From positions 1 through 44,969 of the forward strand of contig NZ_BOOF01000068.1 in NCBI RefSeq assembly GCF_016863095.1: a stretch of DNA of 44,969 nucleotides, given 5' to 3'. Source of the stretch: Microbispora siamensis (GTDB taxonomy: Bacteria; Actinomycetota; Actinomycetes; Streptosporangiales; Streptosporangiaceae). A program made the position numbers and the translations under genes. Each line of letters begins with the position of its first letter. Position 1 is the first letter of the stretch. Below the pieces are notes generated by a model, which had not been told where the DNA came from, did not search any database, and was given only the letters and a program-made list of their open reading frames with translations. Shown here in pieces: positions 16,889-24,724 of the stretch.

Positions 16889-17410
16889 CGCTCGGGGAGG
16901 CGGCGCATCGCGGGATGGTAGCGGGCGAACTGCGCGACGTCGGCCGGAAACCGGGCGGGATCGACACCGAGCCATCGTCCGCCACGCCGCCCCCGGGCCA
17001 GCAGCCCGGCCCACTCCTCGATCGCAGGCAGCCCGACCGACTCGACGCCGTGGTCGAACAAGCATCACCGCGATCTCCTCGAACGGCTCGACGGCGTCGA
17101 GGTACCGGTGGGCCGCGCGCAGCGAGGGTTCCATGTTGAACTCCATCCAGAACGGGGTGGACTCCACCCCGTCCAGAGCATCCAGTACGGCTCCATCACG
17201 ATGAACGACTCGGCGAGCAGCCGTGGCGAGGCGATGCCGCGGGAGCCGTACCACCATCGGTAGAGGTCCGCCACCAGGGCGCTCGGCGCCTGCGGCTCGG
17301 GAAAGCGCATCCGCATCACCCGGTAGCCGCGCTCCCGCGCCATTCCGCGGATGTCGTCCAGCAGCGCGGGCTCGAAGCCCCACTCGGCCTCCGGCGCCCG
17401 TTCACCGGGC
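16805..17410 (-). pseudogene. Frameshifted gene of unknown function next to the Tn3 relic
   Basis: Three minus-strand frames join into one protein-like text: PEAEWGFEPALLDDIRG and MARERGYRVMRMRFPEP to FIVMEPYW; then a shift near 17170 to TPFWMEFNMEPSLRAAHRYL and EPFEEIAVML; then a shift near 17060 to FDHGVESVGLPAIEEW and LGVDPARFPADVAQFARYHP. The 3' end meets the Tn3 relic at about 16800. The family is not recognised. Insertion by the transposon followed by decay would explain the damage. Confidence 0.55.
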
Positions 17411-17535
17411 GGCGCCGGGCGCCAGTGCCTCCTTGACCAGGTGGACGCTGTGCCCCATCACCACGCCGGGCATCGGCCCGTCGGCCTCCTGCGGCAGGTG
17501 GAGGTCCGCCGCGGCCCCAGGTCTGAAACGCGCAA
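17411..17535 (-). pseudogene. Alpha/beta-hydrolase N-terminal fragment
   Basis: The frame reads LHLPQEADGPMPGVVMGHSVHLVKEAL and then stops. This matches the start of dienelactone-hydrolase-like alpha/beta hydrolases (P-GVVMxHG...VKE). It lies between two other broken genes, so only this scrap remains. Confidence 0.4.
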
Positions 17536-17702
17536 CGCGTTCGGCGCGAACGACCAGCCGGCGCCCACCTCCCCCAGTTCCCGGGCCCGCTCCAGCACGG
17601 TCACGTCCCATCCGCTGCGCAGCAGGCCGACGGCTGCGGCCAGCCCTCCGATCCGGCCCCGGCCACGATCGCGCTGCGCCCCTGCTCACGCCTCATCGGC
17701 AT
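17525..17702 (-). pseudogene. N-terminal fragment of an FAD-dependent monooxygenase
   Basis: The ATG at 17702 follows GGGAG and begins MPMRREQGRSAIVAGAG. A one-base loss then shifts the frame; the restored frame reads GIGGLAAAVGLLRSGWDVTVLERAREL followed by GEVGAGWSFAPNALR, the Rossmann GxGxxG start and second block of flavin monooxygenases. Homology ends near 17530 and the remaining 300 or so residues are absent. Confidence 0.65.
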
Positions 17703-17739
17703 CTCCCTCGTGTTACGGCCCGGGCATGCTCACGAAGGC

Positions 17740-18003
17740 CTAGTCCATCCAGTCGAAGACGTTGTGCGCCGCGCGCAGCCGCCCGGTGCGCGCCGGATCG
17801 GAGCCGGCCGGCTCCATTCCCGCCGCGGTCATGTCGCGGAACGCCGCCAGGCCCGCGACCGACGCCCTGCTCGCGCCGATCGCCTCGGCGATCTGACCCG
17901 CCGACTGCTCCGGCGGATCACAGATCATCAACCAGGCCAGCACGCGGCCGGCGATGGGCGGTACGGCGTACTCACCGATGCAGAACACCGCCGCCCGCTC
18001 CAC
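17740..18003 (-). pseudogene. MarR/GbsR-like HTH regulator with an internal deletion
   Basis: The N-terminal part reads ERAAVFCIGEYAVPPIAGRV and LAWLMICDPPEQSAGQIAEA, a winged-helix domain as in GbsR-like proteins. After IGASRAS it jumps directly to VAGLAAFRDMTAAGME and HNVFDWMD, a C-terminal helix region; the wing and linker are missing (about 30 residues by inference). Codons for TDDRERILEW precede the GTG at 18003, so the true N-terminus may extend to about 18045. It sits 37 bases before the broken monooxygenase gene, its probable former partner. Confidence 0.5.
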
Positions 18004-18179
18004 CCACTCCAGGATTCGCTCTCGGTCGTCTGTCGCGTAGATGCAAGAGATGGTCCGCGGGAAGGAGGAGGCAGGTTACCGGTGCCGCCCGCGTGATCCG
18101 GGGAGCCGGTTCGCGCGGTTCCGCCGATCACGATTGCCCGCATGGACGTGCTGTCGACCCGGATAGCGGGCGGGCTCGG

Positions 18180-20045
18180 GTGAGCGGCGAACAGCGTGAC
18201 GTGCCGCCGGAGAGGACACCGGGCGGCACCGTACGGCAGGCGGCGGCGGCCGCGCGGCTCGGCCTTGCCGCGGCTCCAGGGGCGATGCTCACGGTGCTCG
18301 GCCTGGCGGTGGTCGAGGGGGCGCTGCCACCGGTCACCGCCTGGTTCACCAAGCTGCTTGTCGACGAGTTGGCCCGGGGCCAGGCGGCCGGTGTGGGCCG
18401 GGTAACCGCCGCCGCGGTGGGTCTGGCGGTCGCCGGGCTGCTAGCCGGCGCGCACCGCAGCGTGGCGTTCTACCTGGCCGGCGCGATGTCCCGGGCAGCC
18501 CGGTTGCTGGCCGCCGACCGGCTGTTCGCCCGCGTCAATGGTTATGTCGGTCTGGACCGCTTCGAGAATCCGGCTTTCCTCGACCGGCTGCGGCTGGCCG
18601 TGCAGGCGGGAGGTCAGGCGCCAGGGGATCTCACCCGTTCGGTTGTCGCGCTGATCCGGGCAATGGTGCAGGGCGGCGGGTTCCTCGCCACCCTGGTGGT
18701 CGTCTGGCCGCCCATCGTGCTGGCGGTACTGGCCGGTGCGGTGCCGGCGGCGTTGCTGCAGGCGCGGGCCGGGCGCCGCCGGGCGGGCTTGACGATGAGC
18801 CTGTCGCCGGTCCACCGCCGCGAGTTCACCTACCAGATGCTGCTCACCGACGTCAGCGCCGCCAAGGAGATCCGGCTGTTCGGGCTGGGCGACTTCTTAC
18901 GTGGGCGGATGCTGGGCGAGCTGCGCGCCGGCAATGACGCCGAGGCGGGGCTGGAACGCCGTCTGTTGCGTATGGACGCCGGTCTGGAGCTGCTCGCGGG
19001 GGCGGTGATGGTGACGGGCGTCGCCGTCGCCGCGTACCGGGCGATGCACGGCCTGATCACGCTCGGTGACGTGACGCTTTTCCTGGCCGCCCTCGCGGGC
19101 GTGTACGGCGCGGTCACCGCGTTCACCGAGTCGGCCGCCACGGCCTACCGGGCGCTGCTGCTGTTCGGCGCCTACCAGGCGATCGTGGACGAGCCGGTGC
19201 CCGCGCCCGCCGCGGCCCCCGATGGGCCACGACCGCTGCGGACCGGTATCGAGCTGCGCGACGTCTGGTTCCGCTACCGCGACGACGGGCCGTGGGTGCT
19301 ACGGGGCGTGGACCTGGTGATTCCCCGAGGCGCCTCCGTCGGGCTCGTGGGGGTGAACGGCGCAGGCAAGAGCACGTTGATCAAGCTGCTGTGCCGGCTG
19401 TACGAACCGCAGCGTGGCCGGATCCTGTGGGACGGCGCCGACATCCGGACCATCGCGCCGGAGGACCTGCGCTCCCGGATCACGGCGGTCTTCCAGGACT
19501 TCATGACCTACGACCTGACGGCGCGGGAGAACATCGGCGTCGGCCGGCTGGACGCGCTCGGCGACCTGGGCGCCATCCGGCGCGCCGCCCGGCCGGCCGG
19601 GGTGGACGACGCCCTCGCGGCCCTGCCCCACGGGTACGACACCCTGCTCAGCCGGATCTTCGTCGGCTTGGACGACGACAGCGCGCAGTTGTCCGGTGGC
19701 CAGTGGCAGCGGGTGGCCGTCGCCCGGGCGTTCCTGCGCGAGGACGCCGACCTCATGATCCTGGACGAGCCCAGCTCGGGGCTCGACCCGGAGGCCGAGC
19801 ACGCCTTGCACGAGCGCCTGATGTCGCTGACGACCGGCCGTACCAGCCTGCTGATCTCCCACCGGCTGGGGGCGCTGCGCGACGCCGACGAGATCGTCGT
19901 GCTCGACGGCGGCCGGATCGTGGAGCGCGGGCCGCACACGGCGCTGCTGGAGCACGGCGGCGTGTACGCGCGGCTGTTCGCGCTCCAGTCGGCCGCCTAT
20001 CGGGACGCCCCGGACTCCGCCGCGCTGGCGGCCGAGCCGGGCTGA
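18180..20045 (+). CDS. ABC exporter (fused membrane and ATPase domains) of the peptide cassette
   Basis: The GTG at 18180 is chosen; it overlaps the TGA of a 13-codon frame (18142-18183) as GTGA. The 621-aa product has an ABC-exporter membrane domain (about 25-330, six hydrophobic segments) and a nucleotide-binding domain: Walker A GVNGAGKST (about 390), Q-loop VFQDF, signature LSGGQ (about 504), Walker B LMILDEP (about 525), H-loop SHR (about 560). There is no C39 peptidase domain, so cleavage of cargo must be done by another protein. The next gene encodes a small Cys-rich peptide without a Sec signal, its likely cargo. Confidence 0.9.
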   Translation: MSGEQRDVPPERTPGGTVRQAAAAARLGLAAAPGAMLTVLGLAVVEGALPPVTAWFTKLLVDELARGQAAGVGRVTAAAVGLAVAGLLAGAHRSVAFYLAGAMSRAARLLAADRLFARVNGYVGLDRFENPAFLDRLRLAVQAGGQAPGDLTRSVVALIRAMVQGGGFLATLVVVWPPIVLAVLAGAVPAALLQARAGRRRAGLTMSLSPVHRREFTYQMLLTDVSAAKEIRLFGLGDFLRGRMLGELRAGNDAEAGLERRLLRMDAGLELLAGAVMVTGVAVAAYRAMHGLITLGDVTLFLAALAGVYGAVTAFTESAATAYRALLLFGAYQAIVDEPVPAPAAAPDGPRPLRTGIELRDVWFRYRDDGPWVLRGVDLVIPRGASVGLVGVNGAGKSTLIKLLCRLYEPQRGRILWDGADIRTIAPEDLRSRITAVFQDFMTYDLTARENIGVGRLDALGDLGAIRRAARPAGVDDALAALPHGYDTLLSRIFVGLDDDSAQLSGGQWQRVAVARAFLREDADLMILDEPSSGLDPEAEHALHERLMSLTTGRTSLLISHRLGALRDADEIVVLDGGRIVERGPHTALLEHGGVYARLFALQSAAYRDAPDSAALAAEPG

Positions 20046-20144
20046 CGCACCACGGGACCCGGGCGCGAGAGGAGGTGACGAGAGCCGGACGAGGTCCCGA
20101 GACCGACGAAGACCGAAGAGATCCCAGAAGAGGGAAAAGCGAAC

Positions 20145-20330
20145 ATGTCCCAGCTCCGTGGCCTGCTGAACAGGCTCATCCCGAACGTCGAGGCCCGTGC
20201 GGTCCACTGTGGCGAGTACTACTGCTACCAGGAGACGACCGTCATCGGCCCCGGTCGCTCCTGCTTCACCACCTGGTGTGGCGTCGCCTGCACCGGCAAC
20301 TTCACCGCGGTCTCCCACTACTGCCAGTAG
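20145..20330 (+). CDS. Six-cysteine precursor peptide, 61 aa
   Basis: The 61-aa product has a polar N-terminal leader (MSQLRGLLNRLIPNVEARA) with no hydrophobic core, then a core of about 42 residues starting VHCGEYYCYQ. Cysteines are at 22, 27, 40, 45, 49 and 60, so three disulfides are possible. The leader ends E-A-R-A, an AxA-like site fitting the neighbouring S26 peptidase. A purine-rich 99-base leader without other ORFs precedes the ATG. The gene lies between exporter and peptidase genes. Taken together it is best read as a secreted, disulfide-bonded peptide (bacteriocin-like, signalling or structural); the activity is unknown. Confidence 0.8.
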   Translation: MSQLRGLLNRLIPNVEARAVHCGEYYCYQETTVIGPGRSCFTTWCGVACTGNFTAVSHYCQ

Positions 20331-20344
20331 TGCGGCACGCGTAC

Positions 20345-20373
20345 GTCACGGGCCGGCGGGCCCGGCCCGTGAC
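20345..20373 (+). terminator. Perfect 12-bp hairpin between precursor and peptidase genes
   Basis: GTCACGGGCCGG (20345-20356) pairs fully with CCGGCCCGTGAC (20362-20373) over a five-base loop, 15 bases after the precursor stop and just before the peptidase ribosome binding site. It is probably a partial terminator or processing site that keeps precursor mRNA in excess of the enzyme mRNAs. Confidence 0.7.
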
Positions 20374-20387
20374 CGGAAGACAGACAG

Positions 20388-20867
20388 GTGGCGGTGGTCG
20401 TGACGGTATTGCTGTTCCTGATTCCACTGGCGGCGGGGCTCGCGACAGCGCTGCGCCGGGGCGCCCTGCTGGTGACGGTGCGCGGTGCGAGCATGGAACC
20501 CGCCTACCACGACGGTGACCGTCTGCTCGTCCTCCGGATGCGGTGGGTGCGACGGGGCCGGACGGTCGTGTTCCGCGCCCCGGCCACGTGGCCGGTCGGG
20601 CCCCCGGGGTTCGGGCCGTACCTGGTGAAGCGGGTCGTCGCGGTGCCCGGCGACCCGGTCCCGGAGGGAATGCGCGGGGTGGCCGCGACGGAACGGGTCC
20701 CTCGCGGCAGGGTCGTGGTCTACGGCGACTCGGCGCACAGCGCGGACTCCCGTGACTGGGGGTTCCTACCGGTCCGCGCGCTGACCGGGGTGGTCGTGGC
20801 GGTGCTGGAACGGGCGCCCCGCCCGCCCGTCCGCCCCTCGAGCCCTTCCGGCCGGGAGGCGCAGTGA
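20388..20867 (+). CDS. S26-family signal-peptidase-like protease
   Basis: A GTG start follows GGAAGA. The 159-aa protein has one N-terminal membrane segment (about 2-22) and the S26 catalytic pair: Ser35 in GASMEPAY and Lys81 in GPYLVKRVVAVPGD, then GDSAHSADSRDWGFLP, the family's box E (GDN...DSR-G). The catalytic domain should face outside the membrane. It is shorter than general signal peptidase I and lies directly after the precursor gene, so removal of the peptide leader is the likely role. Its stop overlaps the MauE start (TGATG). Confidence 0.9.
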   Translation: MAVVVTVLLFLIPLAAGLATALRRGALLVTVRGASMEPAYHDGDRLLVLRMRWVRRGRTVVFRAPATWPVGPPGFGPYLVKRVVAVPGDPVPEGMRGVAATERVPRGRVVVYGDSAHSADSRDWGFLPVRALTGVVVAVLERAPRPPVRPSSPSGREAQ

Positions 20868-21394
20868 TGGGGTATGTGAGCCTGTCGTTGCGGCTGGCAC
20901 TCGCCGGGGTCCTCCTGGTGTCCGCGGTGGGCAAGGCCCGGGACCGGGACGCGTTCGTGGCGGCCGTACGGAGGATCGGACGGGTGCGGGGACGAGGGTC
21001 GTCCGCCGCGGTGGCCGCTCTGGTGGCCGCCGGAGAGCTGACGGCGGCGCTGACCCTGCCCTGGCCGGCGACGGCGCCGTTCGGGCTCGGGCTGGCCGGG
21101 GCGCTGCTCGTCGCGTTCACCGTGGCGCTGGCCGTCGCCGTACGGGCGGGGACGGGCGGCCCGTGCGCCTGCTTCGGGCCGTCTTCGGCCCCGGTCGGGG
21201 CGCGTCACCTGGTCCGCAACGCCGTCTTGCTGGCCGCCGTCCTCGTCGCCGCGACGCCCGTGCGGGGGACCGTCCCCGCCCCTGTGGAGTCGTGGGGCGT
21301 GCCGGAGGTCGCCGCCTGCCTTCTGGTGGCGCTTGCGGCGGCGGCTGCGGTGGCGGCCCTGGATCACCTCGCCGAGCTGCTCGGACCGCCGTAG
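20867..21394 (+). CDS. MauE/DoxX-type redox membrane protein
   Basis: Two starts are possible, GTG 20864 or ATG 20867; the ATG has GGGAGG at seven-base spacing. The 175-aa protein has four to five membrane segments and the MauE signature GPCACFG (Cys100 and Cys102), preceded by SAVGKARDRDAF near the N-terminus. MauE proteins pass electrons for disulfide formation or repair, classically for methylamine dehydrogenase. No mau structural genes are present here, so this copy probably serves oxidation of the six-Cys peptide with the thioredoxin-like protein at 22351. Confidence 0.85.
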   Translation: MGYVSLSLRLALAGVLLVSAVGKARDRDAFVAAVRRIGRVRGRGSSAAVAALVAAGELTAALTLPWPATAPFGLGLAGALLVAFTVALAVAVRAGTGGPCACFGPSSAPVGARHLVRNAVLLAAVLVAATPVRGTVPAPVESWGVPEVAACLLVALAAAAAVAALDHLAELLGPP

Positions 21395-21421
21395 CCGTGC
21401 TGTACGCCGCCCCGGCAGGGC

Positions 21422-22168
21422 TCAGTCGTCCGCGCCGGGGAAGCGAACCTTCACCCGGGTGGCCCAGCGCAGGAAGCGGGAGATCTGCGGCAGCGAGGGC
21501 AGCTCCTGCTCGCGGTCGGGTACCCGGCCGTCGCAGGTCATGGCGAGCAGCCGGGCATGCCCGTTGAACTCCCGTCGCAGCCGCTCCCACGCCCGCGAGC
21601 GCGGGTTGGCCCGCTCGGCCAGCAGCTCTGGGAGGCGGCGCTCCACCGCGTACCGCACCGCCGCGTTGACCCGGCTGACGGAGGACACCCCCAGGCGGAT
21701 CTCCTCCTCGGGATCCTCCGGGCAGGGGACCGGCCGGCCCGAGAGGCCAAGCACGGTCGCGCGGAGCGCCTGCGCGTCGGCGAGCTCCGCGCGGTGGTAG
21801 AAGAGATCGGCGCCCGCCTCCCGCATCCGGCGCCGGATGGCGCCGTCGAAGAAGTGCCCGGTCATCACGATGATCGTGGTCGGGCGGCCGCCGCTCCGGA
21901 TGTGCTGCACCACGCTCACGCCGGGGAACTGGTCGTCGTCCCGGCGTTCGTCCGCGGCGTCGATCAGCGCCACGTCGGCGTCGAGCCAGGCGTCCGCGCC
22001 GATCGCCTGGTCGTGGTCGAGCGCGGCCGTGACGGTGATCCCGGGGGTCGCGGTGAGGATCGCCGCGAGCCCGACCCTGCTGATGTCGTCGTCGTCCACG
22101 ACCACCACTCGCCTGCACGTCACCGAGGCCCCCACGCGGCCCTCCCCCTCCCGCGACGACGGCCGCAT
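21422..22168 (-). CDS. Atypical orphan response regulator
   Basis: The ATG at 22168 follows GGAAGGG; the frame is open further upstream without support. The 248-aa product has a REC-like domain: VVVVDDDDISRVG (21-33), predicted phospho-acceptor Asp70 in VALIDAADE, and Thr103 in IIVMTGHF. The conserved Lys of beta-strand 5 is replaced (DLFYHRAEL). The C-terminal part, EEEIRLGVSSVSRVNAAVRY to SRFLRWATRVKVRF, looks like a helical DNA-binding domain with an HTH-type end. No kinase gene adjoins it. Lying inside the peptide cassette on the other strand, it is a candidate regulator of it. Confidence 0.75.
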   Translation of the reverse strand: MRPSSREGEGRVGASVTCRRVVVVDDDDISRVGLAAILTATPGITVTAALDHDQAIGADAWLDADVALIDAADERRDDDQFPGVSVVQHIRSGGRPTTIIVMTGHFFDGAIRRRMREAGADLFYHRAELADAQALRATVLGLSGRPVPCPEDPEEEIRLGVSSVSRVNAAVRYAVERRLPELLAERANPRSRAWERLRREFNGHARLLAMTCDGRVPDREQELPSLPQISRFLRWATRVKVRFPGADD

Positions 22169-22310
22169 TACAGCCCTTCCACGCGTGATGATCAAGAGTC
22201 TTGCCGCCGGCCCTGCGCCCGCATGGCGGCTGCCAGCGGATACGGATGGCGGCGCGCTGCAAGTTTCAGGGTCGGCTTCGCGAGGGAGCGAGGAGGGTAG
22301 TCCAGACGCG

Positions 22311-22338
22311 CGCGCGATCAGCCTGGCCCGATCGCGCG
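22311..22338. promoter_or_regulatory. Inverted repeat upstream of the thioredoxin-like gene
   Basis: CGCGCGATC (22311-22319) and GATCGCGCG (22330-22338) are exact reverse complements separated by ten bases. They sit 13 bases before the proposed start at 22351, in the region divergent from the orphan response regulator. Possible operator. Confidence 0.45.
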
Positions 22339-22350
22339 GCCCCGCACCGC

Positions 22351-22914
22351 ATGCTGCTGCGCATGATCGCACTGTTGTGGACGATCAGCGTCCTGTCCTT
22401 CGCCTGCGCGCTGGCCGCGCTCGGCGTGTCCCTGCTGGTGGCCCGGCGGTACCGGCGGCTGCACTCCCTGGTCACGGGTGGTCCCGGGTTCGGCCCAGCG
22501 CTGCCGGGGGCGGGCACCGGGGTCCCGCCGTTCGACGCCGTGACCACCGAGGGGGTTCGGCTGGACCGAGCCGACCTCGATGGGCCGGAGCGAGTGGTCG
22601 CGTTCCTGAAGACCGGGTGCGAGCCGTGCCGCGACCTGCTGCCTGAGCTGCGGCAGGCCCTGAAGGACCTGCCCGCCGGAAGTCCTCGCCCGATCGTCAT
22701 GGTCAGCGGGGCAGCCCGGGAACGGGCCGGCTACGTCGCCGCGCTTGCTCCGGTCGCGCACGTCGTGGAGTCCGACGAGCCTCATGCGCTCGCCGGGGGG
22801 CTGGGTGTGACCGCGTTCCCGGTCCTGCTGGTGGCCGGCGAGGGCGTCGTACGCCGGTCGGGCGTCGGGCTCGCCGCGCTCCACCGGCGAAACCCGGCAG
22901 CCCTGCCCGGCTGA
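22351..22914 (+). CDS. Membrane-anchored thioredoxin/TlpA-like (MauD-like) protein
   Basis: The start is uncertain between ATG 22351 and ATG 22363; neither has a clear ribosome binding site. The 187-aa product has an N-terminal membrane anchor (IALLWTISVLSFACALAALG), then an outside thioredoxin fold: FLKTGCEPCRDLLPEL with Cys90 and Cys93, and a cis-Pro in VTAFPVLLV. The CEPC motif is typical of redoxin/MauD-like proteins. With the MauE-type protein it forms the expected thiol oxidation or shuffling pair for the six-Cys peptide. It is separated from the rest by the oppositely oriented response regulator. Confidence 0.85.
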   Translation: MLLRMIALLWTISVLSFACALAALGVSLLVARRYRRLHSLVTGGPGFGPALPGAGTGVPPFDAVTTEGVRLDRADLDGPERVVAFLKTGCEPCRDLLPELRQALKDLPAGSPRPIVMVSGAARERAGYVAALAPVAHVVESDEPHALAGGLGVTAFPVLLVAGEGVVRRSGVGLAALHRRNPAALPG

Positions 22915-22938
22915 GCGCGACCGAAGCCCGCGCCGGAA

Positions 22939-24724
22939 CTATCGGAACCATCCCCCGGCCGGTCCTGCGGCTGTGAGCGGCTCGACGCGGCGCAGTTCGG
23001 CAAGGCGGTCCCGGACAAGCGCGAGGCGGCGCTCGATCTCGGGCAGGAACATCGCGTCGATGGCCTCCCTGTCCCGGCGCAGCCGGTCCTCCGCCTCCGA
23101 CGCTGCGCTCTCCACCAGCCGCAGCACCTCCTCCCGGCCCCGGCGGAACCCGTCGGCCACGGCGCGTTCGCGCTCGGCCTCGATGGCGGCGTCCAGGGTC
23201 AGGTCCTCCTCATCGAGCAGGTCACGCAGAGCGGAGGCCCCCAGGGTGAACGCCAGGGGCCACAGCGCCGCCGCGGCGACGTCGGCGACGGACAGGGGCA
23301 CGGGGGAGCAGCATCGCCGCCCCGCCCACAATCCCCGCCATCGCCGCCGCGGTGGCCAGCCGTTGCGGGCGGGTGAGGTCACGCAGGTACATGATCGCGA
23401 GCGGGCCGCTGAAGAGCAGGAAATACAGGTACGGCTGGCGGGTGAGGCCGGCGGCCGCGACGTTGGTCATCGTCAGGGTGGAGACCACCGCGTCGGCCGC
23501 GCCGACGGTCAGGCAGGCGGCGAGGACCCGGGGCCGGGCCGCCAGGCCCCGCCGGGTGACCAGGCGGTGCGCCCACCACGCGGTCAGCAGCGCGAGCGCG
23601 GTGACAGCGGCGGCGACGGGGAGCGGCACCCCGTCCATGTCGCCCCCCGCCTGGGTCAGCCCCCCGATACCGCCGAGCGCGATCACCAACGGGCCGGGAT
23701 CGAAAGGCGGAGTACGCGGCCGGGGGTCGGCCGCCAGCTCCACACGGTGCGGGCCGACCGACAGCTCCTGACGGTGTCCCAGCGGGGCGGCGTCGGGCAC
23801 GCGGACCGGCACCCGGCCGCTCGGCCCCAGCAGGGTGAGCGCCTCGCCGAGAGCCGTGACCTGACCGGGTGACAGCAGGGTCGCTCCTGCCGCGCCCTCG
23901 ATCTCGAAGTCCACATCCCTCCGCAACTCCGGATGCCCCGAGTTGTGCTCGCGCTCCCAGCGCAGCAGCGCGGTGCCGAGATACTCGGCGTGCCCGGCCG
24001 CCCGCTCCGCCAGCCCCTGCCGCCAGGCGGCCAGAGGAAAGGCGGAGGACCTTCCCGGCACGGCGAGCAGCGGCCAGGTGCGGGTGAGCACGTCGACAGC
24101 GGTGTCCGCGCCCACGGCCACGCTGTGCTGCCCCGCCAGCTCCGCCCGCCCGGCGGCGGCCTGCCGCTCGGCCGCCGCCTCCCAGAGCCGCTCGCGCAGC
24201 CGGCCCGCCCGGTAGCGCCTGATCAGCAGCCCGCCGAGCACCCCCAGCGCGGGCAACGCGAACGGGGCCGCGCTGACCGCCTCGCCGGCGGCGTGCATGG
24301 TGACCGCGGCCGCCGTACCCACGACCACGGGGACGGCGACGGCACGCGCTCCCTTCCGCAGGGCCACCTCCAAGCCCGACGGCGAGGCGATGAGAGCCGC
24401 GGGTTCCACGCTTCCGCCCAACATCACACACCAGGCGGCGGTGTCCAGCACGTCCAGCGTGAGGCGCAGCATGTGGGGCACCCGCGCCCCACGCCGTAGC
24501 AGCATGAACAGCGCCACGTCGTAGGCGGCGCACAGTACGGCGGCGGCGACCACGGTGCCCTGGTGCGCCGGCCACCTGATGCCCGGCAGGGACACCGCGC
24601 AGGTCAGCCGTACCGCCAGGCGCAGGTTGAGCCGGAACCGGCAGGAGACGTACTCGATCGAACGCGCCGAGACGGCCTGGAAGGCGGCGGCGAGCTCGTC
24701 CTTGTCCCTGCTCACAAGGTTCAC
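22939..24724 (-). pseudogene. Degenerate sensor-like membrane protein with a one-base frameshift
   Basis: The GTG at 24724 overlaps the response-regulator stop (GTGA). The frame encodes four N-terminal membrane segments, a cytosolic part resembling a worn histidine kinase (AELAGQHSVAVGADTAVDVL, then LSPGQVTALGEALTLLG), and further membrane segments to AAMAGIVGGAAMLLP. An extra base in a run of five G (23302-23306, plus strand) then shifts the frame. Removing one base continues into PVPLSVADVAAAALWPLAF and a C-terminal coiled coil (AIEAERERAVADGFRRG...) for a 594-aa protein. No usable N- and G-boxes are seen. It may be intact if the run is a sequencing error. Confidence 0.7.

Noticed and set aside
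15929..17383. A 484-residue minus-strand open frame
   Set aside because: It crosses the Tn3 relic antisense; only the piece TPFWMEFNMEPS is part of a real, frameshifted gene.
18142..18183. A 13-codon ORF whose stop overlaps the ABC exporter start
   Set aside because: No ribosome binding site and too short to support; it may simply be chance in GC-rich DNA.
20867..22914. A methylamine-utilisation (mau) operon
   Set aside because: MauE- and MauD-like proteins are present but no methylamine dehydrogenase subunits or mau maturation genes are.
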